Positions 18,808 to 27,392 of a stretch of 64,000 nucleotides of DNA are shown piece by piece (within the stretch, counting starts at the first letter, position 1; each line of letters starts with the position of its first letter). A program made the translations under genes and the position numbers. A model generated the notes under the pieces. It was not told where the DNA came from and did not search any database. It was given only the letters and a program-made list of their open reading frames with translations. Source of the DNA: Syntrophaceae bacterium (GTDB taxonomy: Bacteria > Desulfobacterota > Syntrophia > Syntrophales > UBA2192). The stretch is from positions 558,001 to 622,000 of the forward strand of contig JABLXY010000001.1 of the NCBI GenBank assembly GCA_013177795.1. The letters are read 5' to 3'.

Positions 18808-19530
18808 TTATTTCGGCAGGTTCGCCTCCGCGAACGCCCAGTTCACGAGCCGGTCGAGAGACGCTTCCACGAAATCCTTCCGGCGGTTCTGGTAGTCGAG
18901 GTAGTATGCGTGCTCCCAGACGTCGATCGTCAGCAGCGGCTGAAGCCCCCGCGTGATCGGGTTCTCGGCGTTCGGGGTCTTGACGACCTTGAGCGTCTTT
19001 CCATCCGCAACGAGCCATGCCCAGCCGCTGCCGAACTGGCCCAGGGCCGCCGCGAGGAACTCCTTCCGGAAATTTTCGTAGCTCCCGAAATCCCGGTCGA
19101 TCCGCCTGCCGATCTCGCCGGCCGGCCTGCCGCCGCCCCCGGCCTTCATGCCGTTCCAGTAGAACGTGTGATTCCAGACCTGTGCGGCGTTGTTGAAGAC
19201 GGCCTCCTGCCCGTGACCCGATGCGGAGGCACGGATCACCGCCTCGAGGCTCATCTTCTCGTAGGGGGTGCCCTTGACGAGGCCGTTGAGGTTGTCGAGA
19301 TAGCCCCGGTGATGCTTGCCGTAGTGAAACCCCACCGTCGCGGCCGAGATGACCGGGGCCAGGGCGTCCTGCGCATAGGGCAGCGGCGGCAGTTCGAAGG
19401 GCCCCTTCGCCTGTGCCGATGCCCCCGAGGGGGCCGCGACAGGCGATAACGCCATCAGGGCGCATCCCGCCAGGGACGCGCGCATGAATTCACGCCTCGT
19501 GAGTCCGCCCGCTGTGACCCGCTCTTCCAT
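18808..19530 (-). CDS. sod: Tat-exported Fe/Mn superoxide dismutase
   Basis: Predicted 240 aa. The N-terminal twin-arginine signal (LTRREFMRASLAGCALMALS, cleavage near ASA-QAKG) is followed by a full Fe/Mn-SOD. Metal ligands are visible in FHYGKHHRGYLDNLN (His), AAQVWNHTFYWN (His) and LTIDVWEHAYYLDYQNRR (Asp and His). AGGAGGATTGCC precedes the ATG. Export through Tat places it in the periplasm, which is unusual for an Fe/Mn-SOD; most are cytoplasmic. It would defend exported metalloenzymes against superoxide. Confidence 0.93.
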   Translation of the reverse strand: MEERVTAGGLTRREFMRASLAGCALMALSPVAAPSGASAQAKGPFELPPLPYAQDALAPVISAATVGFHYGKHHRGYLDNLNGLVKGTPYEKMSLEAVIRASASGHGQEAVFNNAAQVWNHTFYWNGMKAGGGGRPAGEIGRRIDRDFGSYENFRKEFLAAALGQFGSGWAWLVADGKTLKVVKTPNAENPITRGLQPLLTIDVWEHAYYLDYQNRRKDFVEASLDRLVNWAFAEANLPK

Positions 19531-19664
19531 GGCAATCCTCCTGTTCGGTTCGTTCCGCGCACCGGCCCGGCCTCCACGTCATGCTAGCAGAATCGGCCGG
19601 GAAAGAACAGGGGCGGCCCCCCCTTCGCCCCGCTTGAGGCTTCCCGGGAATGCGCGGAAATGAT

Positions 19665-19693
19665 TTGCAGCATCCCCCCTGTTTCGCTATAGT
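19665..19693 (+). promoter_or_regulatory. Sigma-70 type promoter of the radical SAM gene
   Basis: TTGCAG, 17-bp spacer, TATAGT, about 80 bp before the ATG at 19775. Confidence 0.5.
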
Positions 19694-19774
19694 CTCAACG
19701 GCTGCGGGCAATTGGGTGCCCCGGCGGCATTCGCCGCAAAACCCGCACCCCTTGCCGTCCGCGGCATACCGCCG

Positions 19775-20713
19775 ATGAGAAACCATCATGCCGTCGACGC
19801 CCGCACGCCCCTGGAGAGGCTCCGGGGGCTGGCAGGCTTTTTTTTCCGCCGGAAGATCCTCGGCCGGGACGTGCCGCTCCTGGCCAGCTTCAAGCTCACC
19901 TATCGATGCAATCTGCGCTGCGCGCCCTGCCCCTATCACCGCCGGGAGGATGCGGACTCGAGCATCCGATGGGAATCCGCGACGGCCGCCCTCGACGCCC
20001 TGGTTCGCGGCGGCTGCCGGATCGCCGTCTTCGAGGGGGGCGAGCCCCTCCTGTGGCGCGACGGCGCAAAGCGCTTCGGTGACATCGCCCGCCGGGCCCG
20101 GGAGCGCTTTCTCTGCACGGCGGCAACGACCAACGGCACCCTGCCCCTCGACGTGCCCGTCGATGTCCTCTGGGTGAGCCTCGACGGGACGAAGGGAACG
20201 CACGACCGCCTGCGGAGCGGCTCCTTCGACCGGGTGTGGGAGAATCTCAGGCACCCGCCCCGGTGCAAGCTGCTCGTCCACTTCACGATGAACCGGGAAA
20301 ACTGGCGCGAGCTGCCGCAGCTTCTCGACGCGCTCAAGGAGAGACCGGCGGTGCGCGGCGTGACGCTGCAGCTCTTCTACCCGTACGGGCAGGGGGAGGA
20401 TGTCCTGTCGCTGAGCCCCGACGAGAGGCGCGAGGCGATCGGCCTGGCCGTCCGTCTCAAGGAACGCGGCTACCCGATCGTCAACTCGCGGCGGGCCCTC
20501 GAGCGGATGATCACCAACGGGTGGACGTGCCGCGACCGGCTGCTGGCCAACGTGGACCCCGACGGGTCCGTCACGCAGGGCTGCTACGTCCGCAGCCGCG
20601 GCGAGGTCCGATGCAGCGACTGCGGCTTCACACCCGTGGCCGAACTCTCGGGCGCCGTCGATCTCGCCCCCGGTTCCATCCTGGCCGGCTGGAAGGCCTT
20701 CGTGAGCGCCTGA
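19775..20713 (+). CDS. Radical SAM protein with a C-terminal SPASM-like region
   Basis: Predicted 312 aa. The radical SAM cluster motif is YRCNLRCAPCPYH (CxxxCxxC), followed by FEGGEPLLW, TTNGTLP and VSLDGTKGTHD as in SPASM/twitch enzymes. C-terminal cysteines (TCRDRL, GCYVRSRGEVRCSDCGF) could bind a second cluster. The substrate is not evident. I used the ATG at 19775; the frame extends to a TTG at 19712. The last 136 bp are duplicated at 22304-22439. Confidence 0.85.
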   Translation: MRNHHAVDARTPLERLRGLAGFFFRRKILGRDVPLLASFKLTYRCNLRCAPCPYHRREDADSSIRWESATAALDALVRGGCRIAVFEGGEPLLWRDGAKRFGDIARRARERFLCTAATTNGTLPLDVPVDVLWVSLDGTKGTHDRLRSGSFDRVWENLRHPPRCKLLVHFTMNRENWRELPQLLDALKERPAVRGVTLQLFYPYGQGEDVLSLSPDERREAIGLAVRLKERGYPIVNSRRALERMITNGWTCRDRLLANVDPDGSVTQGCYVRSRGEVRCSDCGFTPVAELSGAVDLAPGSILAGWKAFVSA

Positions 20714-20799
20714 CAGAGGGCCTCTCTTACGAACGGCCCGGCACGCCCCGCTTGCACCCCCGCTTCTGTACCGCCGGAACCCGGCAATCAAATCTCCCA

Positions 20800-20828
20800 T
20801 TGACAGCCGCCGCGGATCATGATTTCAT
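20800..20828 (+). promoter_or_regulatory. Possible promoter of the small gene at 20856
   Basis: Perfect TTGACA, 17-bp spacer, weak -10 TTTCAT. Confidence 0.3.
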
Positions 20829-20855
20829 CCGGCCCACGATCCCAGGGGTTCGGGC

Positions 20856-21149
20856 ATGAAGCGACGGAGAAGGCATTCGCTGACCCTGGCGGCCATCACA
20901 GCGGCCCTTGCTGTGGGGGTCGCGATCCTCTACGTCGATTTCTATGATAACGGCGATCTCGTCTGTCTCCAGCAGCTCTCCTCAGTTGATAACGAAGAGG
21001 CGCTCAACATTCTGAGGAAGAACCCCAGGATGCCCGTTGCGGCGGATGCGATCGTCCCCTCTTCCGGTTCCATCCTCTCCGAGGCGACACCGTTTCCATC
21101 CCCCGGGCCCGCTGCATCCGCACAACGCCGTTCCATCCTTCGCTGTTAA
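20856..21149 (+). CDS. Small hypothetical protein with an N-terminal membrane segment
   Basis: Predicted 97 aa. A basic N-terminus (MKRRRRHS) leads to one hydrophobic helix (LTLAAITAALAVGVAILYV), then a soluble tail with two cysteines and a Ser/Pro-rich end. It could be a signal-anchored periplasmic protein. No family is recognised. Support is limited to the membrane segment, a TTGACA element and an AGGGG upstream; a spurious frame cannot be excluded. Confidence 0.4.
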   Translation: MKRRRRHSLTLAAITAALAVGVAILYVDFYDNGDLVCLQQLSSVDNEEALNILRKNPRMPVAADAIVPSSGSILSEATPFPSPGPAASAQRRSILRC

Positions 21150-21364
21150 GATCTCCGCCCCCTCTTTTCGCATCCCCCAACCCGATGCAGTCGGAGACGC
21201 CCGCAGTTCGCGCGGCCTTTCATGCGCCGGTTTTCCGGCAGGTCTCTTTCTGCAAGGGCTGCGGCAGGGGGCGAATCGATCCCATGCCCCGCCGATACGG
21301 CTCCCCAGTCACGGGACAAGGTCAGGATTCAGTCCCTTGTGAATGATTCGGGAGGTGAGACCCC

Positions 21365-21541
21365 ATGTTTGGCATCGTCATGCCGGAAATGATCATCATC
21401 GTCATCGTGTCTCTTGTCTTCTTCGGCCCGGGGAGGGTACCGGAACTGGGAAGCAGCATCGGCAAAGCGACCCAAGGCTTCAAGAAGGCCATGACGGAGA
21501 CGGAAAAGGAACCCGACTCGAAACAGGACAGGCAGGGGTAG
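21365..21541 (+). CDS. tatA: TatA-type twin-arginine translocase subunit (58 aa)
   Basis: Short protein with the TatA layout: a hydrophobic N-terminal helix (MFGIVMPEMIIIVIVSLVFF), the hinge FGPGRVPELGSSIGKA, an amphipathic helix (TQGFKKAMTETEKE) and a charged tail. The FGPG and PELG motifs are diagnostic. GGAGGTGAGACCCC precedes the ATG. It forms the export pore for folded proteins; possible clients in this window are the SOD, both AOR ferredoxins and the NapG-like protein. No tatB or tatC is adjacent. TerC follows after 5 bp. Confidence 0.88.
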   Translation: MFGIVMPEMIIIVIVSLVFFGPGRVPELGSSIGKATQGFKKAMTETEKEPDSKQDRQG

Positions 21542-21546
21542 GCCGC

Positions 21547-22251
21547 GTGGACCTGGGACAACTGGGAGAACTATCGCTTCGCTGGGACTTCGTCGCCGCC
21601 TTCATGAGCATCATCCTCATCGATTTGATCCTCGCGGGGGACAACGCCGTGGTCATCGCAGCGGCCGTCCGCACGCTGCCCCGGAAGCAGCGGCAGAAAG
21701 GAATCCTGCTGGGCGCCGGTGCGGCCGTTGTGCTGCGGGTCATTCTCACCTACTTTGCGGCCCAGCTGCTGCAGATGGCGTACGTGAAACTGATCGGGGG
21801 TCTTTTCATCCTCTGGGTCGCGGTGAAACTCTTTGTCGACAGCGCCCCGGAGGAGGAGGAAGTCCGGCAGAGCGCCACGTCGATCCTGCAGGCTCTCTGG
21901 GTCATCGTCGTCGCCGACCTCACGATGTCCGTGGACAACGTGCTGGCCGTGGCGGGGGCGTCGAAAGGCAATCTTTTCCTGCTTCTCTTCGGTCTCGGGC
22001 TGAGCATCCCCTTCGTGGTGCTCACGAGCAGCCTGCTTTCCCTCCTCATGGACAAATACCCGTTCATCCTCTATGTTGGAGCCGGGGTCCTCGGCAAGGT
22101 GGGTGGGGAGATGATCTTCACGGATCCGGCGGTTATCCAGTGGATCCGAGTGCCCGAGCCCTTGCTCTACGGGCTGGAGGCGCTCTTTGCCGTCGGCGTC
22201 ATCGTGGCCGGGAAGCTCTGGGTACGCCGGAAACCGGAGAAAAATCCCTAG
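21547..22251 (+). CDS. TerC family integral membrane protein
   Basis: Predicted 234 aa with about seven membrane segments. TerC motifs are IILIDLILAGDNAVVIAAAV and IVVADLTMSVDNVLAVAGAS, each with the conserved acidic residue and DN pair. TerC/YjbE-type proteins export manganese or help load metals into exported enzymes. The start is a GTG (VDLGQLGELS) 5 bp after tatA. The pairing with tatA could link metal supply and protein export, an inference. Confidence 0.88.
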   Translation: MDLGQLGELSLRWDFVAAFMSIILIDLILAGDNAVVIAAAVRTLPRKQRQKGILLGAGAAVVLRVILTYFAAQLLQMAYVKLIGGLFILWVAVKLFVDSAPEEEEVRQSATSILQALWVIVVADLTMSVDNVLAVAGASKGNLFLLLFGLGLSIPFVVLTSSLLSLLMDKYPFILYVGAGVLGKVGGEMIFTDPAVIQWIRVPEPLLYGLEALFAVGVIVAGKLWVRRKPEKNP

Positions 22252-22303
22252 CACCCCCGGCACGATTTCGGCCAACCGCATGATCCACGGTGCCTCGTTC
22301 GCC

Positions 22304-22439
22304 GGGCTGCTACGTCCGCAGCCGCGGCGAGGTCCGATGCAGCGACTGCGGCTTCACGCCCGTGGCCGAGCTCTCGGGTGCCGTCGATCTCGCCCCCGGT
22401 TCCATCCTGGCCGGCCGGAAGGCCCTCGTGAGCGACTGA
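22304..22439 (+). pseudogene. Duplicated 3' end of a radical SAM gene
   Basis: These 136 bp match 20578-20713, the last 45 codons and stop of the radical SAM gene, with 6 mismatches and no gaps. Similarity stops abruptly at both ends. Three differences are silent third-position changes and three change residues (W to R, F to L, A to D). There is no start codon or promoter. It is best read as the remnant of a second gene copy lost by deletion. The rest of 22252-22599 holds only a doubtful 37-codon GTG frame (22461-22574). Confidence 0.85.
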
Positions 22440-22599
22440 TGCGGCAGTAAGGGTGCGGAAGTGAATCTCTTCAAGAAGATTGTGCGCGGCACTTCAAGAA
22501 AGCTCAAGGGGCCGCCGACAAGCATGCCGGTCAGGCGGTCCCGTTCGACGCGGACGGCAAAAATAGAACATTGATAACCCGTAAACAGGCAGGAGGGCC

Positions 22600-23664
22600 A
22601 TGCATCACTACCACAAGCTTCAGGAGAAACTGGATACCCATCCGATCGGCGCCCCCAGGAGCGAGGAGTTCCTGGAGATACTCAAGATCCTCTTCCTCCC
22701 TGATGAGGTCGAACTGGCGACCTTGCTGGAATTCAGGCTGCAGAAGGCAAGCGACGTGGCGAAACGGGCCGGCATCGGGGCCGATGAAGCCTTGCGAAAG
22801 CTGGAAGCCATGGCCGACCGCGGCTCCGTCCTGGCCAAGGTTGTGGACGGCGAGCATGCGTACGCGCTGCTGCCGAACTATCCTGGGCTGTTCGAGTATC
22901 CCGTCATGAAGGGGTTGGACGAGCCGACGCGCGACCGCCTCGCCCAGCTCTGGCATGCCTACTACATGAAGGACATGGCCGCGGAGCTCGCCTCGGCCGA
23001 CCCGCCCTGGAACCGGATTTTCCCGGCGGAGAGCGCGATCCCCGACGAAATCGAAATCCTGCCGTATGAAGTCGCCTCGCGGATGATGGAGAAAAATGAC
23101 GTGATCGCCGTGGCCAACTGTCCCTGCCGCATCCTCGGCAGGAACTGCGGGAAACCGCTGGAGGTCTGTCTCTGCTTCGACGGCGCCGCCCGGTTTCTCG
23201 CGGAGCGGGGGATGGCGAAAATCATTCCCCTGGAAGAGGCGCGGGAGGTGCTGAAACGGTCGGAGGATGCCGGGCTCGTGCACACGGGCAGCAACAATGC
23301 GGAAAAGCTCCTCTTCATGTGCAACTGCTGCCCGTGCTGCTGTCATCTGCTGATGCTGATCACGAAGCACAACCGGACGGAGGCCCTTGCGAAATCCAGC
23401 TACCGGGCGAATTTCGATGCCGGTTCATGCATCGGCTGCGGTCTCTGCGAGGAGCGCTGCCCCGTGGGGGCCTTTCACATGCACGAGGACGTCGCCGACT
23501 TCGATGCGGCGGCCTGCATCGGCTGCGGGCTCTGCGTATCCACCTGTCCCTCTGATGCCATTGCCCTGGTCAAGCGGGATGACTACATGCCGCCGCCCGC
23601 CAACCTGAATGACCTTGTAAAGAAGATCTCCGGGAAGAAACGGAAAGACAGGGATGCGGGCTAG
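22600..23664 (+). CDS. 4Fe-4S ferredoxin-domain protein with an N-terminal helix-turn-helix-like region
   Basis: Predicted 354 aa, cytoplasmic. Residues about 20-75 resemble a winged helix (FLPDEVELATLLEFRLQKAS, DVAKRAGIGADEALRKLEAM). The middle has cysteine clusters NCPCRILGRNC, CLCF and the unusual CNCCPCCCHLLM. The C-terminus holds two [4Fe-4S] motifs (CIGCGLCEERCPVGAFHMH, CIGCGLCVSTCPSDAIAL). AGGAGGGCC precedes the ATG. Such proteins occur in anaerobic Desulfobacterota. A redox or regulatory role is likely but undefined. Confidence 0.85.
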   Translation: MHHYHKLQEKLDTHPIGAPRSEEFLEILKILFLPDEVELATLLEFRLQKASDVAKRAGIGADEALRKLEAMADRGSVLAKVVDGEHAYALLPNYPGLFEYPVMKGLDEPTRDRLAQLWHAYYMKDMAAELASADPPWNRIFPAESAIPDEIEILPYEVASRMMEKNDVIAVANCPCRILGRNCGKPLEVCLCFDGAARFLAERGMAKIIPLEEAREVLKRSEDAGLVHTGSNNAEKLLFMCNCCPCCCHLLMLITKHNRTEALAKSSYRANFDAGSCIGCGLCEERCPVGAFHMHEDVADFDAAACIGCGLCVSTCPSDAIALVKRDDYMPPPANLNDLVKKISGKKRKDRDAG

Positions 23665-23741
23665 CTGAATCGGCCCCCCGCCGGGACGGCCCGCAAAGGG
23701 GGGGCGCGAACAATGGATGGCTTCGGGCAACGGGGCGCTTT

Positions 23742-24878
23742 TCAGTGCCGCGACCCCTCGATCTCCATCCGCAACGCCAGCACCTCCATCAGGTCCTTCA
23801 GCGTCACGATGCCCGCCAGGCGGCCGTTGTCGACGACCAGGAGACGGCTGTTGCCCGTCTCGTTCATCATCCCCAGCACGGACAGGGCGTCCGCATCGGG
23901 GCCGATGACGGTCGCCTCGTCACAGCGCCCGGCCGCTTCGCCCACGAGCCGGCGGGGCCATTCGGCCCGGGGGACATCCTTGAGCGACCGGACGGTGAGG
24001 CATCCGACCAGTTCCCCGCCCTCCACGACGGGGTAGATCTGGTGGTGGGTGCGGTAGAGATACCCCTCCACGAAATCCTGCAGGGTGATGCCCGGCGGCA
24101 CGCTGACGGGATCGGGGGTCATGAAACGGCTCACCTTGAGGCCCGCCAGGGCATCGCGGGTCAGGACCTGTTGGTACGAGGCCCGGGCGGCTCCGCGCAA
24201 GAACAGGCCGATCATCGCCTGCCAGAGGCCCCCGATGAAGTTGCCCTCGATGATCCCCCAGAGACCCATGGCGATAAAAACGAACGCGAAGCCCGATCCG
24301 ACCTGCGAGGAGACCATCGTGGCCCAGCGCAGATCGCCCTTCCAGGACCAGAGGGCGGAGCGGAACACCCTGCCCCCGTCCAGGGGAAAGGCGGGCAGGA
24401 GGTTGAACAGGGCCAGGATGGCGTTCACCCAGACCAGGTAGAACAGGACGCCGTTGATCGCCGCAGGCCAGCCGAACGACTCACCGGCCTGGAGGATGCC
24501 GTAGAACGCCGCCGCAAGGACCAGGCTTGACACGGGACCGATGACGGCCGTGAGGAACTCGGCCCTCGCGCTGGGCGGCTCCTCGCTCATTTCGGCCACG
24601 CCGCCGAAGATGAACAGGGTGATCCCTCGCATGGGTATGCCGAAACGCCGGGCCACGAGGGAGTGGCTCAGCTCGTGAAAGATGATGGAGAGGAACAGCC
24701 CCACGGCGCCGGCCACCCCCATGGCCCAGTAGTTTGCCGTCGGCATGTCCTCGAAATAAGCGGGGAAGACCCCCTTGGCGAGCGACCAGGTGATGAGGAC
24801 GGCCAGGATGATCCAGCTCGAGTCGAGCTTGACCTCGAAGCCCAGGAGTTTAAACAGCGTGACTCGATTTCCGAACAT
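23742..24878 (-). CDS. M50 family site-2-type metalloprotease with CBS domains
   Basis: Predicted 378 aa, inner membrane. The zinc site is FHELSHSLVARRFG (HExxH), with the third ligand in NLLPAFPLDGGRVFRSALW. After five to six membrane segments, the last 130 residues form a CBS pair (VSRFMTPDPVSVPPGITLQD, VVDNGRLAGIVTLKDLMEVL). This layout matches SpoIVFB/Rip3-like intramembrane proteases whose activity may respond to adenine nucleotides. The substrate is unknown; no sigma or anti-sigma gene is adjacent. Confidence 0.9.
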   Translation of the reverse strand: MFGNRVTLFKLLGFEVKLDSSWIILAVLITWSLAKGVFPAYFEDMPTANYWAMGVAGAVGLFLSIIFHELSHSLVARRFGIPMRGITLFIFGGVAEMSEEPPSARAEFLTAVIGPVSSLVLAAAFYGILQAGESFGWPAAINGVLFYLVWVNAILALFNLLPAFPLDGGRVFRSALWSWKGDLRWATMVSSQVGSGFAFVFIAMGLWGIIEGNFIGGLWQAMIGLFLRGAARASYQQVLTRDALAGLKVSRFMTPDPVSVPPGITLQDFVEGYLYRTHHQIYPVVEGGELVGCLTVRSLKDVPRAEWPRRLVGEAAGRCDEATVIGPDADALSVLGMMNETGNSRLLVVDNGRLAGIVTLKDLMEVLALRMEIEGSRH

Positions 24879-24961
24879 GATCCCCTCCCGCCCTCCTGTC
24901 GGCCCTTCTCAGAATGCCTCTCAACGCACCTTGCATCAGCAGGTACAACAGGGTGTTTCTC

Positions 24962-26464
24962 TCATCTGCCGTAGGTTTTCGTCATCTCCAGTATCCGGTG
25001 CTCGAGGCGGCGGTCGATCTGACCCGGGACGAGGCGCCATCGCCACCAGCCGCCCCTGCCGGCGGGCAGGTTCATCCGGGCCTCAGCGCCCAGGCCCAGC
25101 CAGTCCTGCATCGGGATGATGGCTGTCGCGGCAACGGACATCATCGCAAGGCGGATCATCGCCTCGTGAACGCGCCCCGCCGGGACCCTGCAGCCGATGT
25201 AGCAGAAGAATTTCTCCCTCTCGTCCTCCCGCGCATCCCCTTCGAACCAGCCCCGCACGGTGTTGTTGTCGTGGGTCCCCGTGTAGACGAAATCCCTCTC
25301 GCTGTGGCTGTGGGGGGCATGGTGCTCCGAGCCGTCCTCTGCGCCGAAGGCAAAGAGGAGGACCCGCATGCCGGGCAGTCCGAGGCGGTCGAGAAGGGCG
25401 CGGACCTCGGGCGTGATGTGCCCCAGGTCCTCCGCCACCAGCACGCTCCCCGGCACCTTGCGCAGGACGGCCCGAAACAGCCCCGGGGCCTGCGCGGGCA
25501 CCCATCTTCCCCGTGCGGCGGTCCGGTGTCCCGCCGGGACTTCCCAGTAGGAGACGAGGCCGCGGAAGTGATCGATGCGGACGAGGTCGAAGAGCCTCAG
25601 GCTGTGGCGGACCCGGGAAACCCACCAGGCAAAGCGGGTTTTCCTGTGGACGCCCCAATCGTAGACGGGATTCCCCCAGAGCTGACCCGTGCGGCTGAAG
25701 TAGTCCGGCGGGACACCGGCCACGAAGGCGGGGCGGCCTTCCGCGTCCAGCTTGAAAAGGTTCGGGTTTCCCCACACGTCCGCGCTGTCGTGATGCACAT
25801 AGCAGGGCAGGTCCCCCATGACCAGGACCCCGAGCCCGTTGCAGTAGGCCTTGAGAGCCGCCCATTGCCTGAAGAAGAGATACTGCCTGAACTTCTGCTC
25901 CTCGATCACGGGGGCCAGCTCGCGGATCTGCGGCCCCAGGACCCTCATCCTGCGGCTGCGAAACCCCTCGGGCCAGCCCGTCCAGGGGACCCTCCCGAAG
26001 ACCGCCTTCAAGGCCTTGAATGCGGCGTACTCGTCGAGCCATGACCGCTCGGCACTGCAGAAGCGATCGTAATCGTAACGAAAGGCGCCCGCGCAGGCCG
26101 AGAAACGCCGCCACGCCTCCGAGAGTATCCGCTCCTTGAAGGCGGAGGCCAAACGGTAATCGACCCGGCCTTGGGGGAAGCGTGGCGGACTGGACAAATC
26201 TCTCTTGTCCAGGAAACCCTCCTCGACGAGCCTCTCGGGACTCACGAGCAGGGGGTTGCCGGCAAATGCCGACGGGCTGCTGTAAGGCGAACTCCCCATC
26301 TGCAGCTCCGTCGGGGCCAGCGGGAGCATCTGCCAGAGGCGCTGGCCGCACCGGTGGAGGAATTCGGCGAACCGGTAGGCCTCGGGCCCCAGGTCGCCGA
26401 TGCCGTAAGGCGACGGCAGGGAGGTCACGTGCAGCAGGATCCCGCTTCGTCTGTCCTGTTTCAT
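24962..26464 (-). CDS. malQ: 4-alpha-glucanotransferase (amylomaltase)
   Basis: GH77 enzyme of 500 aa that transfers alpha-1,4-glucan chains in maltodextrin or glycogen turnover. It starts with RSGILLHVTSLPSPYGIGDLG. Catalytic motifs are LVRIDHFRGLVSYWEVPAG (nucleophile Asp), LVAEDLGHITPEV (acid/base Glu) and YTGTHDNNTVRGW (stabilising Asp). SSPYSSPSAFAGNPLL is the conserved 250-loop precursor region. It is only 3 bp from the DUF72 gene upstream. Confidence 0.95.
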   Translation of the reverse strand: MKQDRRSGILLHVTSLPSPYGIGDLGPEAYRFAEFLHRCGQRLWQMLPLAPTELQMGSSPYSSPSAFAGNPLLVSPERLVEEGFLDKRDLSSPPRFPQGRVDYRLASAFKERILSEAWRRFSACAGAFRYDYDRFCSAERSWLDEYAAFKALKAVFGRVPWTGWPEGFRSRRMRVLGPQIRELAPVIEEQKFRQYLFFRQWAALKAYCNGLGVLVMGDLPCYVHHDSADVWGNPNLFKLDAEGRPAFVAGVPPDYFSRTGQLWGNPVYDWGVHRKTRFAWWVSRVRHSLRLFDLVRIDHFRGLVSYWEVPAGHRTAARGRWVPAQAPGLFRAVLRKVPGSVLVAEDLGHITPEVRALLDRLGLPGMRVLLFAFGAEDGSEHHAPHSHSERDFVYTGTHDNNTVRGWFEGDAREDEREKFFCYIGCRVPAGRVHEAMIRLAMMSVAATAIIPMQDWLGLGAEARMNLPAGRGGWWRWRLVPGQIDRRLEHRILEMTKTYGR

Positions 26465-26467
26465 CCC

Positions 26468-27148
26468 TTAAAGCAGTTTCTCAGGGTTTGCCTTCTCTTC
26501 CAGCAAATCCGCGAGTTTCAAGGCATCGCGCACGGCGTCGCCTTCCATCGTGTTGTCGAAAAAAACATAGACCGCTCTGCCCTCGCCGAGCCACCCCCGG
26601 ATCGCATCCGCCCGCTCCTGCAGAAACGAATCGGGGTATTTGCCGCGGTAGGGTTCCTTCAGGGGGCCGTGGAGCCGGATGTAGACGAAGTCGGCCGTCA
26701 CCGTGTCGGGAGAGCGGAGCCCGGCGAAGTCATAGATGCAGAACGCCGCACCGCGCTTTTTCAAGATATCATAGGTCTCATCCCGAAACCAACCGGGATC
26801 GCGAAACTCGAAAGCATAACGGAAACCCTTGTCCAATGTATGACAAAAAGATTCCAACAACTCGCCGTTGAAAGGAAATCTTGCCGGCAACTGAAAGAGG
26901 ATCGGGCCGAGTTTCACGCCCAGGGTGCGAATCCGTTCCAAAAAAGGTCCCACGGTGGCCGAGGGCTCGCCCAGGCGCTTGATGTGCGTGATGTATCGGC
27001 TTGCCTTGACGGCGAAGACAAACCCTGCGGGGACGAGGTCGCGCCAGCGGGCCAGGGTCGATTCGAGCGGCAGGCGGTAGAAGGTGCTGTTGACCTCCAG
27101 GCATCGGAACCGTGCGCTGTAGTAGGCGAGATATTCCCGTGCGGGCAT
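26468..27148 (-). CDS. DUF72 protein (YecE-like), 5' end disturbed
   Basis: The 226-aa frame from the ATG at 27148 contains the DUF72 TIM-barrel core: LEVNSTFYRLP, FVFAVKASRYITHIKRL, GPILFQLPARFPF, YAFEFRDPGWF and FVYIRLHGP. Family members normally begin about 25 residues earlier with a GTSGFSYPxWKGxFYP block. That block is encoded in frame just upstream (to about 27205) but no ATG, GTG or TTG precedes it before a stop. A GTG at 27242 is in another frame. So the gene has an N-terminal frameshift, a rare start codon or a sequence error. Function is unknown. Confidence 0.75.
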   Translation of the reverse strand: MPAREYLAYYSARFRCLEVNSTFYRLPLESTLARWRDLVPAGFVFAVKASRYITHIKRLGEPSATVGPFLERIRTLGVKLGPILFQLPARFPFNGELLESFCHTLDKGFRYAFEFRDPGWFRDETYDILKKRGAAFCIYDFAGLRSPDTVTADFVYIRLHGPLKEPYRGKYPDSFLQERADAIRGWLGEGRAVYVFFDNTMEGDAVRDALKLADLLEEKANPEKLL

Positions 27149-27287
27149 CTTGTCCGGGTAGAACGAACCCTTCCAGGAGGGATAGGAAAAGCCCGACGTG
27201 CCGATGCAGAGGGTGTGTTTTGTCGCGCTTACCCCATGGCACCCCCTTGTCCGTTACGGTCTGTGATTCCGGCCGGTGGCCTTTCAG

Positions 27288-27392
27288 AGGGTAAGAAGGG
27301 AAGAGGGTAAGAAGGTTGGAGAAGGAATCGCCATCCGTTTGTCCGGAGTCCCATCCAACTCTCTCACCTTCTCATCCTTTTACCTTCTCATC
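27288..27392. repeat. Imperfect purine/pyrimidine inverted repeat
   Basis: Left arm of GGTAAGAAGG/GGAAGAGGG units (27291-27330) and right arm of CTCACCTTCTCATCCTTTTACCTTCTC type (27360-27390). Same kind of element as at 8902-9010. Confidence 0.5.

Noticed and set aside
22461-22574. 37-codon GTG frame after the radical SAM fragment
   Set aside because: Short, basic, no recognised domain and only a weak upstream GGAAG; not enough to call a gene.
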